The notes beneath the pieces were generated by a model. The model did not search any database, was not told the origin of the DNA, and saw only the letters and a program-made list of their open reading frames with translations. A program made the position numbers and the translations under genes. From the NCBI RefSeq assembly GCF_000717715.1, contig NZ_JOAI01000027.1:1-64000 (forward strand): 64,000 nt of DNA. The letters are read 5' to 3'. Source of the DNA: Streptomyces sp. NRRL B-24484 (GTDB taxonomy: Bacteria > Actinomycetota > Actinomycetes > Streptomycetales > Streptomycetaceae). Below, piece after piece: positions 17,107 through 24,928 of this stretch. The stretch's first letter is position 1. Every line of letters begins with the position of its first letter.

Positions 17107-18150
17107 TCAGCGCACGCTGGCGCCGGTGGAGCCGCGCATCACGAGCTCCGGCTGGAACATGAACTCCGCGCGCTGCGCGGGGTTGCCGCCGACCTCCTCC
17201 AGCAGGGCGTCCACGGCCGCGATGGCCATGGCCTCCACCGGCTGGCGGATCGTGGTCAGCGGCGGCTCGGTGAACGCTATCAACGGCGAGTCGTCGAACC
17301 CGACCACCGAGACGTCCTGCGGCACCGCGAGCCCGCGCTGCCGGGCGGCCCGGATCGCGCCGAGCGCCATCATGTCGCTGCCGCACACGATCGCCGTGCA
17401 GCCCTTGTCGAGCAGCACGCCGGCCGCGGCGTGCCCGCCCTCCACGCTGAACAGCGTGTGGTGGATGTAGCCGTCGGCCTCCTCCTCGGTCACACCGAGC
17501 AGTTCCTGCACGGCCGCCCGGAAGCCCTCGACCTTGCGGAGCACCGGCACGAAGCGCCGCTGCCCGATCGCGAGACCGATCTTCGTGTGGCCGAGCTCGA
17601 CCAGGTGCTGGACGGCCATCCACATCGCGGCGCGGTCGTCCGGGGAGATGAACGGCGCGGCGATCCGCTCGCTGTAGCCGTTGATCATCACGAACGGCAC
17701 CTGGCGGCCGATCAGCTTGTTGTACCGCTCGTGGTCGGCGGTGGTGTCGGCGTGCAGTCCGGAGACGAACACGATGCCGGACACCCCCCGCTCCACCAGC
17801 AGCTCCACGAGCTCGTCCTCGGTGGAACCACCGGGGGTCTGGGTGCACAGCACCGGCGTGTAGCCGTGCCGGCTGAGCACCTGCTCGATCACCTGCGCGA
17901 GCGCGGGGAAGATCGGGTTGTTGAGCTCCGGGATGATCAGGCCGATCAGACCCGCGCTGCGCTGTCGCAGCCGGGTCGGCCTCTCGTACCCGAGTACGTC
18001 GAGGGCGGCCAGTACGGTCTGCCGGGTGGTCGCGGAGACGCCCGCCTTGCCGTTGAGGACGCGGCTGACGGTGGCTTCACTGACCCCCGCCTGCGCCGCG
18101 ATGTCCGAGAGTCGCGCCGTAGTCACGATCCCAGAGCCTATTGCAACCAT
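17107..18150 (-). CDS. malR: MalR, LacI-family repressor of maltose utilisation
   Basis: 347 residues. LacI HTH: ARLSDIAAQAGVSEATVSRVLNG at about 12-34 of this start. Periplasmic-binding-type effector domain with LIGLIIPELNNPIFPALAQV, TQTPGGSTEDELVELLVERG and VVGFDDSPLIAFTEPPLTTIRQP, very like Streptomyces MalR. The ATG at 18150 is one base after the aglA stop (TGA-G-ATG), implying coupled translation; a GTG at 18126 gives the 339-residue N-terminus usual for MalR and is a serious alternative. It represses mal genes until maltodextrin is present. It sits downstream of aglA on the same strand instead of divergent from malE, so it should be induced with its own targets. Confidence 0.9.
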   Translation of the reverse strand: MVAIGSGIVTTARLSDIAAQAGVSEATVSRVLNGKAGVSATTRQTVLAALDVLGYERPTRLRQRSAGLIGLIIPELNNPIFPALAQVIEQVLSRHGYTPVLCTQTPGGSTEDELVELLVERGVSGIVFVSGLHADTTADHERYNKLIGRQVPFVMINGYSERIAAPFISPDDRAAMWMAVQHLVELGHTKIGLAIGQRRFVPVLRKVEGFRAAVQELLGVTEEEADGYIHHTLFSVEGGHAAAGVLLDKGCTAIVCGSDMMALGAIRAARQRGLAVPQDVSVVGFDDSPLIAFTEPPLTTIRQPVEAMAIAAVDALLEEVGGNPAQRAEFMFQPELVMRGSTGASVR

Positions 18151-18151
18151 C

Positions 18152-19873
18152 TCAGACCGCCCACCATACGGTGCTGTCCGCTGCCAGCAGAATCTCGCCG
18201 TCCGCGGCCTCGGTGTCCGCGGAGGACAGCAGGATACGTCCGGGAGCCGCCATCCGGACCGGCGCACCGGTGGTGTTGGAGGTGCAGACGAAGGAGCCCT
18301 GCGCGCTGTCGCGACGGAAGGCGAGCACGCCCTCCGGCGCGTCCAGCCAGGTCACGTCGGTGCCGGCGCCGAGCGCGGGGTGCTCGCGGCGGACGGCCAG
18401 CGCCGAGCGGTAGAGCTCCAGGGTGGAGGTCGGGTCGCCGGTCTGGACCTCCACGCTGAGGTCGGCCCACTCGGCGGGCTGCGGCAGCCAGCTCGGACCG
18501 CCCGCGGCGGGGCCGAAGCCGTACGGGGCCTCGGTGCCGGACCACGGGATCGGCACCCGGCAGCCGTCGCGGAAGCCGTCCTGGCCGGAGGCGCGGAGGA
18601 AGGACGGGTCCTGGCGGACCTCGTCCGGCAGGTCGGTGACGTCCGGCAGGCCGAGCTCCTCGCCCTGGTAGACGTAGGCGGAGCCGGGCAGTGCCAGCAT
18701 CAGCAGGCTGGCGGCGCGGGCGCGGCGCAGGCCGAGCTCGCGGTCGCCGGCGGTGCGGATCTGGGTGCCGAGGCCGGGCTCGTTGGCGAAGCGGGTGGCG
18801 TGCCGGGTGACGTCGTGGTTGGAGAGCACCCAGGTGGTGGGGGCGCCGACCGGGCGCATCGAGTCGAGCGAGACGTCGATCACCTCGCGCAGCTCGTCCG
18901 CGGCCCAGGAGGTTCCCAGGTACTGGAAGTTGAACGCCTGGTGCAGCTCGTCGGGGCGGACGTAGTTGGCGGTGCGCTGGACGGTCGGGGTCCAGGCCTC
19001 GGCGACGCCGATCCGCTGGCCCGGGTACTCGTCGAGGATCTTGCGCCAGTCGCGGTAGATCTGGTGGACGCCGTCCTGGTCGAAGAAGGGCATCACGTCG
19101 TTGCCGAGCAGCTTGAGCTGGTCGCCCTCGCCGCCGATGTCGGGCAGGCCGGCCTGCTTGACCATGCCGTGCGCGACGTCGATCCGGAAGCCGTCGACGC
19201 CCATGTCCAGCCAGAACCGCAGGATCGAGCGGAACTCGTCGGCGACGGCCCGGTTCTCCCAGTTGAAGTCGGGCTGCTCCGGGGCGAAGAGGTGCAGGTA
19301 CCACTCGCCCGGGGTGCCGTCCGGGTTGACGGACCGGGTCCAGGCCGGGCCGCCGAAGATCGACTCCCAGTTGTTGGGCGGCAGCTCGCCGTTCTCGCCC
19401 TTGCCGGGGCGGAAGTGATAGCGGTCGCGCAGCGGGGAGCCGGGGCCCTCGCGCAGCGCGCGCTGGAACCACTCGTGCTGGTCGGAGGAGTGGTTGGGGA
19501 CGAGGTCGACGATGATCCGCAGGCCGAGCGCGTGCGCGTCGCGGATCAGCCCGTCGGCGTCCAGCAGGGTGCCGAACATCGGGTCGACCGCGCGGTAGTC
19601 GGAGACGTCGTAGCCGGCGTCGGCCTGCGGGGAGGCGTAGAAGGGGGACAGCCAGACCGCGTCGACGCCGAGGTCGCGCAGGTAGGGCAGGCGGCTGCGG
19701 ATGCCCGGCAGGTCGCCCATGCCGTCGCCGTTGGAGTCGGCGAAGCTGCGCGGGTACACCTGGTAGATGACCGCGTCCCGCCACCAGCCTCTGCTCGCGC
19801 CCGCACTCGCTGCGATGGGCTCGGCGGCGGTAACGGAGGCGGGCCCGGAGGCGTCGGCCAGGTTCTGGGTCAT
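18152..19873 (-). CDS. aglA: alpha-glucosidase AglA, GH13 family
   Basis: 573 residues. GH13 conserved regions: VWLSPFYASPQADAGYDVSD; region I DLVPNHSS; region II GFRIDVAHG (nucleophile Asp); region III VAEAWTP (acid/base Glu); region IV VLSNHDVTRHATR. This pattern fits intracellular maltase / oligo-1,6-glucosidase type enzymes that release glucose from imported maltodextrins; no signal peptide is present. It is downstream of malEFG, 104 bases after malG, and almost touches malR. ATG at 19873 has AAGGGA 12 bases upstream. Exact linkage preference (alpha-1,4 or 1,6) is not certain from sequence. Confidence 0.92.
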   Translation of the reverse strand: MTQNLADASGPASVTAAEPIAASAGASRGWWRDAVIYQVYPRSFADSNGDGMGDLPGIRSRLPYLRDLGVDAVWLSPFYASPQADAGYDVSDYRAVDPMFGTLLDADGLIRDAHALGLRIIVDLVPNHSSDQHEWFQRALREGPGSPLRDRYHFRPGKGENGELPPNNWESIFGGPAWTRSVNPDGTPGEWYLHLFAPEQPDFNWENRAVADEFRSILRFWLDMGVDGFRIDVAHGMVKQAGLPDIGGEGDQLKLLGNDVMPFFDQDGVHQIYRDWRKILDEYPGQRIGVAEAWTPTVQRTANYVRPDELHQAFNFQYLGTSWAADELREVIDVSLDSMRPVGAPTTWVLSNHDVTRHATRFANEPGLGTQIRTAGDRELGLRRARAASLLMLALPGSAYVYQGEELGLPDVTDLPDEVRQDPSFLRASGQDGFRDGCRVPIPWSGTEAPYGFGPAAGGPSWLPQPAEWADLSVEVQTGDPTSTLELYRSALAVRREHPALGAGTDVTWLDAPEGVLAFRRDSAQGSFVCTSNTTGAPVRMAAPGRILLSSADTEAADGEILLAADSTVWWAV

Positions 19874-19977
19874 GGGTCAGTCATCCCTTGGGGAATCGCG
19901 GCGAACGGAGCGTGGTGTGACGGTACGTCGGCCCGACGGCCTCGGCGGGTGCTTCGGCCGCTCGGTGCGTGCGTTCG

Positions 19978-20883
19978 TCAGGACTTGGCCGCACCGGCGG
20001 TGAGTCCGGTGACGAGGTGGCGCTGGACGAGGTAGAAGACCAGCGCGGCCGGCAGCGCGATGAGCACCGAGGTGGTGGCCATCAGCTGCCACTGGTGGTC
20101 GTGCTCGCTGATGAAGGACTGCAGGCCGACCGCGAGCGTGTACTTGTCCGAGCTGAGCATGAAGGTCGAGGCGAAGGCGACCTCGGCCCAGGCGGTGAGG
20201 AAGGAGTAGAAGGCGGCGACGGCCAGGCCCGGGCGGGCCAGCGGCAGGATCAGCCGCCAGAAGGTGCCGAACGGGGAGAGCCCGTCGACCCGGCCGGCCT
20301 CGTCGATCTCCACCGGGATGGTGTCGAAGTAGCCCTTCAGCAGCCAGGCGCAGTACGGGACGGTGGTGCCGGAGTAGACCAGGATCAGGCCGAAGTAGCT
20401 GTCCAGCAGCTGGAGGTTGGACAGGATGTAGTACATCGGCACGATCAGCACGGCGATCGGGAACATCTGGGTCACCAGCAGCGTCCACATCAGCTGCTTG
20501 TGGCCGGCGAAGCGCATCCGGGACACGGCGTAGCCGGTGCTGGCGGCGAGCATGACGCCGACGACCGTGGTGCCGGCGGCGACGATCACCGAGTTGCCGA
20601 ACCAGGTGAAGAAGTCGGTCTGGTTGAGCACCTTGTCGTAGTTCGACAGGGTCGCCTTGCCGAGGATCCGGCCCGGGTGGAGGTAGTCCATGTCGTCGGG
20701 GCCGAGCGAGATGTAGGCGATGTAGACGACGGGGAAGAGCGCGATGAGGCTGGCCGTGATCAGCGCGAGGTGGCTGAGCACGGAGGCGAGGGGGCTGCGC
20801 TGCTCACGGCTGCGGACCTTCGCCGGCCGGGCTGCGTGGGCGGCCGAGGAGCGGGCGGCCGGTCGTTCGGTGGTGGTGGTCAT
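19978..20883 (-). CDS. malG: MalG, maltose/maltodextrin ABC permease
   Basis: 301 residues with six predicted helices, the first at about 35-57 (LALITASLIALFPVVYIAYI). The cytoplasmic EAA loop reads EIDEAGRVDGLSPFGTFWRLILPLARPG near residue 193-220, where an ATPase docks. It has the MalG-type C-terminus without a large extension. ATG 49 bases after malF. No ATPase gene is in this cluster; in Streptomyces the shared MsiK protein usually energises such CUT1 systems, so that is expected here too. Confidence 0.93.
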   Translation of the reverse strand: MTTTTERPAARSSAAHAARPAKVRSREQRSPLASVLSHLALITASLIALFPVVYIAYISLGPDDMDYLHPGRILGKATLSNYDKVLNQTDFFTWFGNSVIVAAGTTVVGVMLAASTGYAVSRMRFAGHKQLMWTLLVTQMFPIAVLIVPMYYILSNLQLLDSYFGLILVYSGTTVPYCAWLLKGYFDTIPVEIDEAGRVDGLSPFGTFWRLILPLARPGLAVAAFYSFLTAWAEVAFASTFMLSSDKYTLAVGLQSFISEHDHQWQLMATTSVLIALPAALVFYLVQRHLVTGLTAGAAKS

Positions 20884-20932
20884 CGGGTACCTGCCTCGTG
20901 GATGTCGCTGGTCTGCTGGATGCGCGCGGCGC

Positions 20933-21934
20933 TCAGCCGTTCGCCTGCTCGTTGCGGGCGAGCCAACGGCGGTAGAAGCTCGTGAAGACGATCAGGAGCG
21001 AGAGCAGCAGGACGCCGTAGGTGGCGGACTGCGCGTAGTCGCGGGGCATCTGACCGAAGCCGAGGCGGTAGGCCCAGGTGACCAGGATCTGGGCGTCGGG
21101 TGCGCCGTTGCCGAACAGCAGGAAGATGACGGCGAACTGGTTGAAGGTCCAGATCACGCCGAGCAGGACGACGGTGCTGCTGACGGTGCGCAGGCCCGGC
21201 AGGGTGACGTAGCGGAAGCGCTGCCAGGGGCTGGCGCCGTCCATCTCGGCGGCCTCGTAGAGCTCGGCCGGGATGGACTGCAGGCCGCCGAGGAGCGAGA
21301 CCATCATGAAGGGCACGCCGACCCAGGTGTTGACGGCGATGGCGGCGGCCTTCTGCGCGAACGGGTCGGAGAGCCAGCCGGGCTCCGGCAGGCCGACGGA
21401 GCCGAGGACGGCGTTGATCGCACCGCCGTCGGCGAGCATCAGGCGCCAGGAGAAGACGGTGACGAAGGTCGGCACGGCCCAGGGCAGGATCAGCAGCATC
21501 CGGTAGAGGCCGCGGCCGCGGAGCTTCTGGTTGAGCAGCAGGGCGAGCGCCAGGCCGATCGTGTAGTGCAGGACGACGCAGATGGCCGTCCAGGCGATCG
21601 TCCACACGAAGTGCGACCAGAAGCGGTCGTACGAGCCGGGGCCCCACAGCACGTCGGCGTAGTTGTGCAGGCCGACGAACTTGAAGCTGTCCGGGATGTG
21701 GTTGACGCCGATCTGGCGGCCGGTGTTGAGGCTGGTGGCGTCGGTGAGCGTCAGGTAGACGCCGCGCACGAGCGGGTAGCCGACGAGCACGCCGAGCACG
21801 ATCACGACCGGCGCGATCATGGCGTAGGCGTACCAGTACTTGCTGTACGAGAGCTTGATGCGCTCCACGAGGCCCGGACGCGGTTCGCGGCCGCGGCTGC
21901 TCTTGCCGGGAGCGCCCTGCACGGCGACTGCCAT
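20933..21934 (-). CDS. malF: MalF, maltose/maltodextrin ABC permease
   Basis: 333 residues, six helices starting at about 38 (YAMIAPVVIVLGVLVGYPLVRG), and the EAA loop ELYEAAEMDGASPWQRFRYVTLPGL at about 225-249. CUT1-type sugar permease partnering MalG. ATG at 21934 chosen for the AAGG site and conserved N-terminal length; an in-frame upstream start would read into the intergenic hairpin. Separated from malE by 111 bases containing a strong stem-loop. Confidence 0.93.
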   Translation of the reverse strand: MAVAVQGAPGKSSRGREPRPGLVERIKLSYSKYWYAYAMIAPVVIVLGVLVGYPLVRGVYLTLTDATSLNTGRQIGVNHIPDSFKFVGLHNYADVLWGPGSYDRFWSHFVWTIAWTAICVVLHYTIGLALALLLNQKLRGRGLYRMLLILPWAVPTFVTVFSWRLMLADGGAINAVLGSVGLPEPGWLSDPFAQKAAAIAVNTWVGVPFMMVSLLGGLQSIPAELYEAAEMDGASPWQRFRYVTLPGLRTVSSTVVLLGVIWTFNQFAVIFLLFGNGAPDAQILVTWAYRLGFGQMPRDYAQSATYGVLLLSLLIVFTSFYRRWLARNEQANG

Positions 21935-22002
21935 TGTTGACACCTTTTCGGGAGGTCCGCCGCCTCGCGCCGGCGACTGGGTCTTCGTACGGGGGTGGCC
22001 GA

Positions 22003-22039
22003 CGGCCGCCCGGCCCACCAGGGGTGGGCCGGGCGGCCG
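22003..22039 (-). terminator. malE-malF intergenic stem-loop
   Basis: Perfect 17-base arms (22003-22019, 22023-22039) with a 3-base loop, starting 7 bases past the malE stop. In other binding-protein operons such hairpins stabilise the upstream mRNA and reduce read-through, raising the ratio of binding protein to permease; that role is inferred. Confidence 0.8.
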
Positions 22040-22045
22040 GGGGTG

Positions 22046-23329
22046 TTACTTGGCGAAGCCGGGGAGGAGCTTCGCGTAGTCGACGGCGGTGGCGTCGAGG
22101 CCGGTCTTGGTGTCGGCCTGGCCCTGGACGATCTTGGCGAGGTTGGTGCCGATCGAGGCGAACAGCGAGCCGTACTCGGGCAGCTCGGGCCGCGGCTGGG
22201 CGGAGCCCAGGATGGCCTGGTAGCCCGCGATGCCCAGGTTCGCCTTGACCTCGGCGGTGTAGGCGTCACCACGGGTCGGCAGGGTGGAGTTCTTCAGCGC
22301 GAGGGTGCTCTGGCTCTCGGCCGAGGTCAGGAACGCGGCGAGCTTCTCTGCAGCGGCCTTGTGGGCGGCGTCGGAGCCGGCGTAGACGGAGACGTTGTGG
22401 CCGCCGGTGGGGGCGCCGGCCTTGCCGGTGGAGCCGGCCGGGACGGGCGCGATGCCCAGGTTCGCCTTGTTGCTGAACGCGGCGCCCTTGTAGACGTTGG
22501 TGATCTCCCAGGGACCCTGGATGATCATCGCGACCTTGCCGGTGTTGAAGGCGTCCATCATGTGGGCGTACGAGTCGGTCGTGGTGTCGGCCTTGACCGT
22601 GCCGGGCGAGGTGAACATCGACTTGTAGGTCTCGATGGCCTTGGTGGCCTCGGGCGAGTTGATGGTGATCTTCTTGCCCTTGGCGTCCACCATGTCGGTG
22701 CCCTCGCCGAAGAGGAACGGCATCGCGTAGTAGCCGTCGCCGGCCCGCATGAAGAAGCCGTCGACACCCGCCTTGTCCTTGACCAGGGCGGCGTCGGCCT
22801 TGAGCTCGTCCCAGGTCGCGGGGGCCTTGGTGATGCCGGCCTTGGCGAACAGGTCCTTGTTGTAGAGGAGGCCGAGGGTGTCGGTGACCAGCGGGGCGCC
22901 GTAGGTCTTGCCGTCGAACTTGGCCTGCTGGATCAGGCTCGGCTGGAAGGCCGACGCGTCGGGGAGCGCCGGGGTGCCGTCCAGCGGCTCCAGGAAGCCG
23001 GCCTTGGCGAAGGCCGAGGTCCAGCCGACCTCGGAGCGGAAGGCGTCCGGTGCGCCCTTGGCGCCCATCGCGGTCTGCAGCTTGTTCTGCGCCTGGTCGA
23101 ACGGCACGTTGACGAAGTTGACCTTGATGTTCGGGTTGGCTGCCTCGAACTTCTGGACCAGCGCCTGGTAGGTCGGAGCCTCGTTGGTGGCGTTGGACGT
23201 GTCCCAGTAGGTGATGGTGACCGGACCGCCGTCGCCCTTGGCGTCCGAGTTGGAGCCGCTGCTGCCACAGGCTGCAAGGGAAACCGCAAGGGCCGCAACG
23301 AGAGCGGAGGCCGCGATGCCACGCCGCAT
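22046..23329 (-). CDS. malE: MalE, maltose/maltodextrin-binding lipoprotein
   Basis: 427 residues. Lipoprotein signal with lipobox LAAC (Cys at about 22) then a Gly/Ser/Asn linker and the CUT1 binding fold: VTITYWDTSNATNEAPTYQALVQKFEAANPNIKV at the N-terminus, PWEITNVYKG and PTGGHNVSVYAGSD in the middle. ATG at 23329 with AGGAG six bases upstream; the frame stays open for 108 codons further upstream, but the signal peptide fixes the start. First gene of malEFG-aglA(-malR). A MalR-type operator lies 135-155 bases upstream. Confidence 0.93.
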   Translation of the reverse strand: MRRGIAASALVAALAVSLAACGSSGSNSDAKGDGGPVTITYWDTSNATNEAPTYQALVQKFEAANPNIKVNFVNVPFDQAQNKLQTAMGAKGAPDAFRSEVGWTSAFAKAGFLEPLDGTPALPDASAFQPSLIQQAKFDGKTYGAPLVTDTLGLLYNKDLFAKAGITKAPATWDELKADAALVKDKAGVDGFFMRAGDGYYAMPFLFGEGTDMVDAKGKKITINSPEATKAIETYKSMFTSPGTVKADTTTDSYAHMMDAFNTGKVAMIIQGPWEITNVYKGAAFSNKANLGIAPVPAGSTGKAGAPTGGHNVSVYAGSDAAHKAAAEKLAAFLTSAESQSTLALKNSTLPTRGDAYTAEVKANLGIAGYQAILGSAQPRPELPEYGSLFASIGTNLAKIVQGQADTKTGLDATAVDYAKLLPGFAK

Positions 23330-23463
23330 GAGAACTCCTAGGAAGGTGGGGGTGCCCGAATTGGTGGAGGACCGCGCATAATGGCTGTCCCGTGCCGACT
23401 GCGCCGTTGCGGCCGTCGGGCTTGTGGAGGAACGTAACAGCGCCGAAAGCCAACCTGAAAGCC

Positions 23464-23484
23464 CTTGCAGCAACTTTCTGCAAG
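23464..23484. promoter_or_regulatory. MalR operator upstream of malE
   Basis: CTTGCAG-N7-CTGCAAG inverted repeat. The heptamer CTTGCAG is the motif I recall for Streptomyces MalR sites. A related TTTGCAG occurs at about 23645. The gap 23330-23704 otherwise holds only the galM terminator. Confidence 0.75.
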
Positions 23485-23589
23485 AGTGATTCAGATCGTT
23501 ACATGCGCGTGTCCTCCGAGTTGCCGGCGCGCGAACCGGCCCCGCACCCCCCGTGGCCTGCATCACTCCCGGCCACCCCGGGCATGCGA

Positions 23590-23632
23590 ACGGCCCGTGC
23601 CGGCCGGGGTCGTCCCCGGTGGCACGGGCCGT
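23590..23632 (-). terminator. galM terminator
   Basis: 12-base arms ACGGCCCGTGCC / GGCACGGGCCGT with a nested CCGGGG/CCCCGG stem, 73 bases past the galM stop. Confidence 0.8.
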
Positions 23633-23704
23633 CGTTGCGGTGGTTTGCAGCAACCGTTCTCGGTCGGACGGGCCCGCGGGCCCGTCCCGGACGGTCTCCG
23701 GGCC

Positions 23705-24772
23705 TCAGGCGGTGCCGAGGCGCAGCACCGTCGTCGAGCGGAACTCGTCCCCCGGGCGCAGCAGCGTCGACGGGTACGAGGGGTGGTGCGGCGAGTCCGG
23801 GTGGTGCTGGGTCTCCAGGGCGACGCCGGCGTACGGGCCGTACGGGACGCCGCGGGCGCCGGTGACCGCGCCGTGGAAGCCGTTGGCGGTGTAGACCTGG
23901 ATCCCCGGCTCGGTGGTGAGGACCTCCAGGGTGCGGCCGCTCTCCGGGTCCTCCAGCAGGGCGGCGCGGGACGGGCCGCCGTCGGCGGGGCGCTCGCGCA
24001 GCACCCAGTTGTGGTCGTAGCCGTGGGCGGCGGCGACCTGCGGGTGGTTCTCGGCGATGCCCTTGCCGATCGGCCGGGCGGTGGTGAAGTCGAAGGGCGT
24101 GCCGGTCACCGCCTCGAACGGGCCGAGCGGGATCTGCCGGGCGTCGACCGGGGTGTAGTGGTCGGCGTCCAGGGTGAGCAGGTGGCCGAGCACGTCGCCG
24201 CTGCCCTCGCCGGCGAGGTTGAAGTAGGCGTGGTTGGTCAGGTTGACCACGGTGGGCTTGCTGGTGACGGCGTGGTACTCGATGGTCACGGCGTCGGCGG
24301 AGAGGGTGTAGGAGACGGTGACGTCGAGGCCGCCGGGGAAGCCCTGGTCGCCGTCGGGGCTGTGCAGTGCGAGCCGTACGCCGCCGGGGATCTCCTCTGC
24401 CTCCCAGATCCGGTGGGCGAACCCGTCGGGGCCGCCGTGCAGGGTGACGCCGTTGCCGGTCGGGGCGAGCGGGTGGTCCTCGCCGTCGACGGTGATCCGG
24501 CAGTCGGCGATCCGGTTGGCGTAGCGGCCCACGGTGGTGCCGTAGTGGCGGGCGGCGCCGAGGATCTGCGGCAGGTCCTCGGTGGAGAGCAGGATCTGGT
24601 CGGGCGTGCCGTTGCGGTCGGGCGCGGTGAGGGTGTGCAGGGTGGCGCCGAGGGTGAGGACGCTGGCCTCCAGCGGGCCGTTGCGCAGGGTCCAGCGCTC
24701 GATCGCCGCGCCCGCGCCGCTGGGTTCGAAGGGCCCGTGCCGGACCTCCGTGGCCTGTGCGGATGCCGCCAT
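23705..24772 (-). CDS. galM: aldose 1-epimerase (galactose mutarotase)
   Basis: 355 residues. Interconverts alpha and beta anomers of galactose or glucose. GalM signatures: GRYANRIADCRITVDG (about 80-96), the substrate-binding Arg, TNHAYFNLAGEG with catalytic His near 180, and the closing GVALETQHHPDSPHHP with the catalytic Glu near 317. No signal peptide, so cytosolic. ATG with GAGGAG upstream. Probably transcribed on its own, since a terminator separates it from malE; functionally it fits the sugar region next to it. Confidence 0.93.
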   Translation of the reverse strand: MAASAQATEVRHGPFEPSGAGAAIERWTLRNGPLEASVLTLGATLHTLTAPDRNGTPDQILLSTEDLPQILGAARHYGTTVGRYANRIADCRITVDGEDHPLAPTGNGVTLHGGPDGFAHRIWEAEEIPGGVRLALHSPDGDQGFPGGLDVTVSYTLSADAVTIEYHAVTSKPTVVNLTNHAYFNLAGEGSGDVLGHLLTLDADHYTPVDARQIPLGPFEAVTGTPFDFTTARPIGKGIAENHPQVAAAHGYDHNWVLRERPADGGPSRAALLEDPESGRTLEVLTTEPGIQVYTANGFHGAVTGARGVPYGPYAGVALETQHHPDSPHHPSYPSTLLRPGDEFRSTTVLRLGTA

Positions 24773-24928
24773 GGCCTGCTCCTCACCGAAGCGGCCGCGA
24801 CCGCCTCACCTCGACAGTGTTCGATTATGGGCGATCTTGTCGCTCCGGGAGCAGCCTAGCCCGGCCGGAGCCCCGTACGGCGCTGCTGCGCGGTACGTGC
24901 CCCGGCCGGTCGGAGCCGTCGGCCCGGT

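Noticed and set aside
23330..23653. Extension of malE by 108 codons upstream
   Set aside because: The lipoprotein signal peptide and AGGAG fix the start at 23329, and the extension runs over the MalR operator and the galM terminator.
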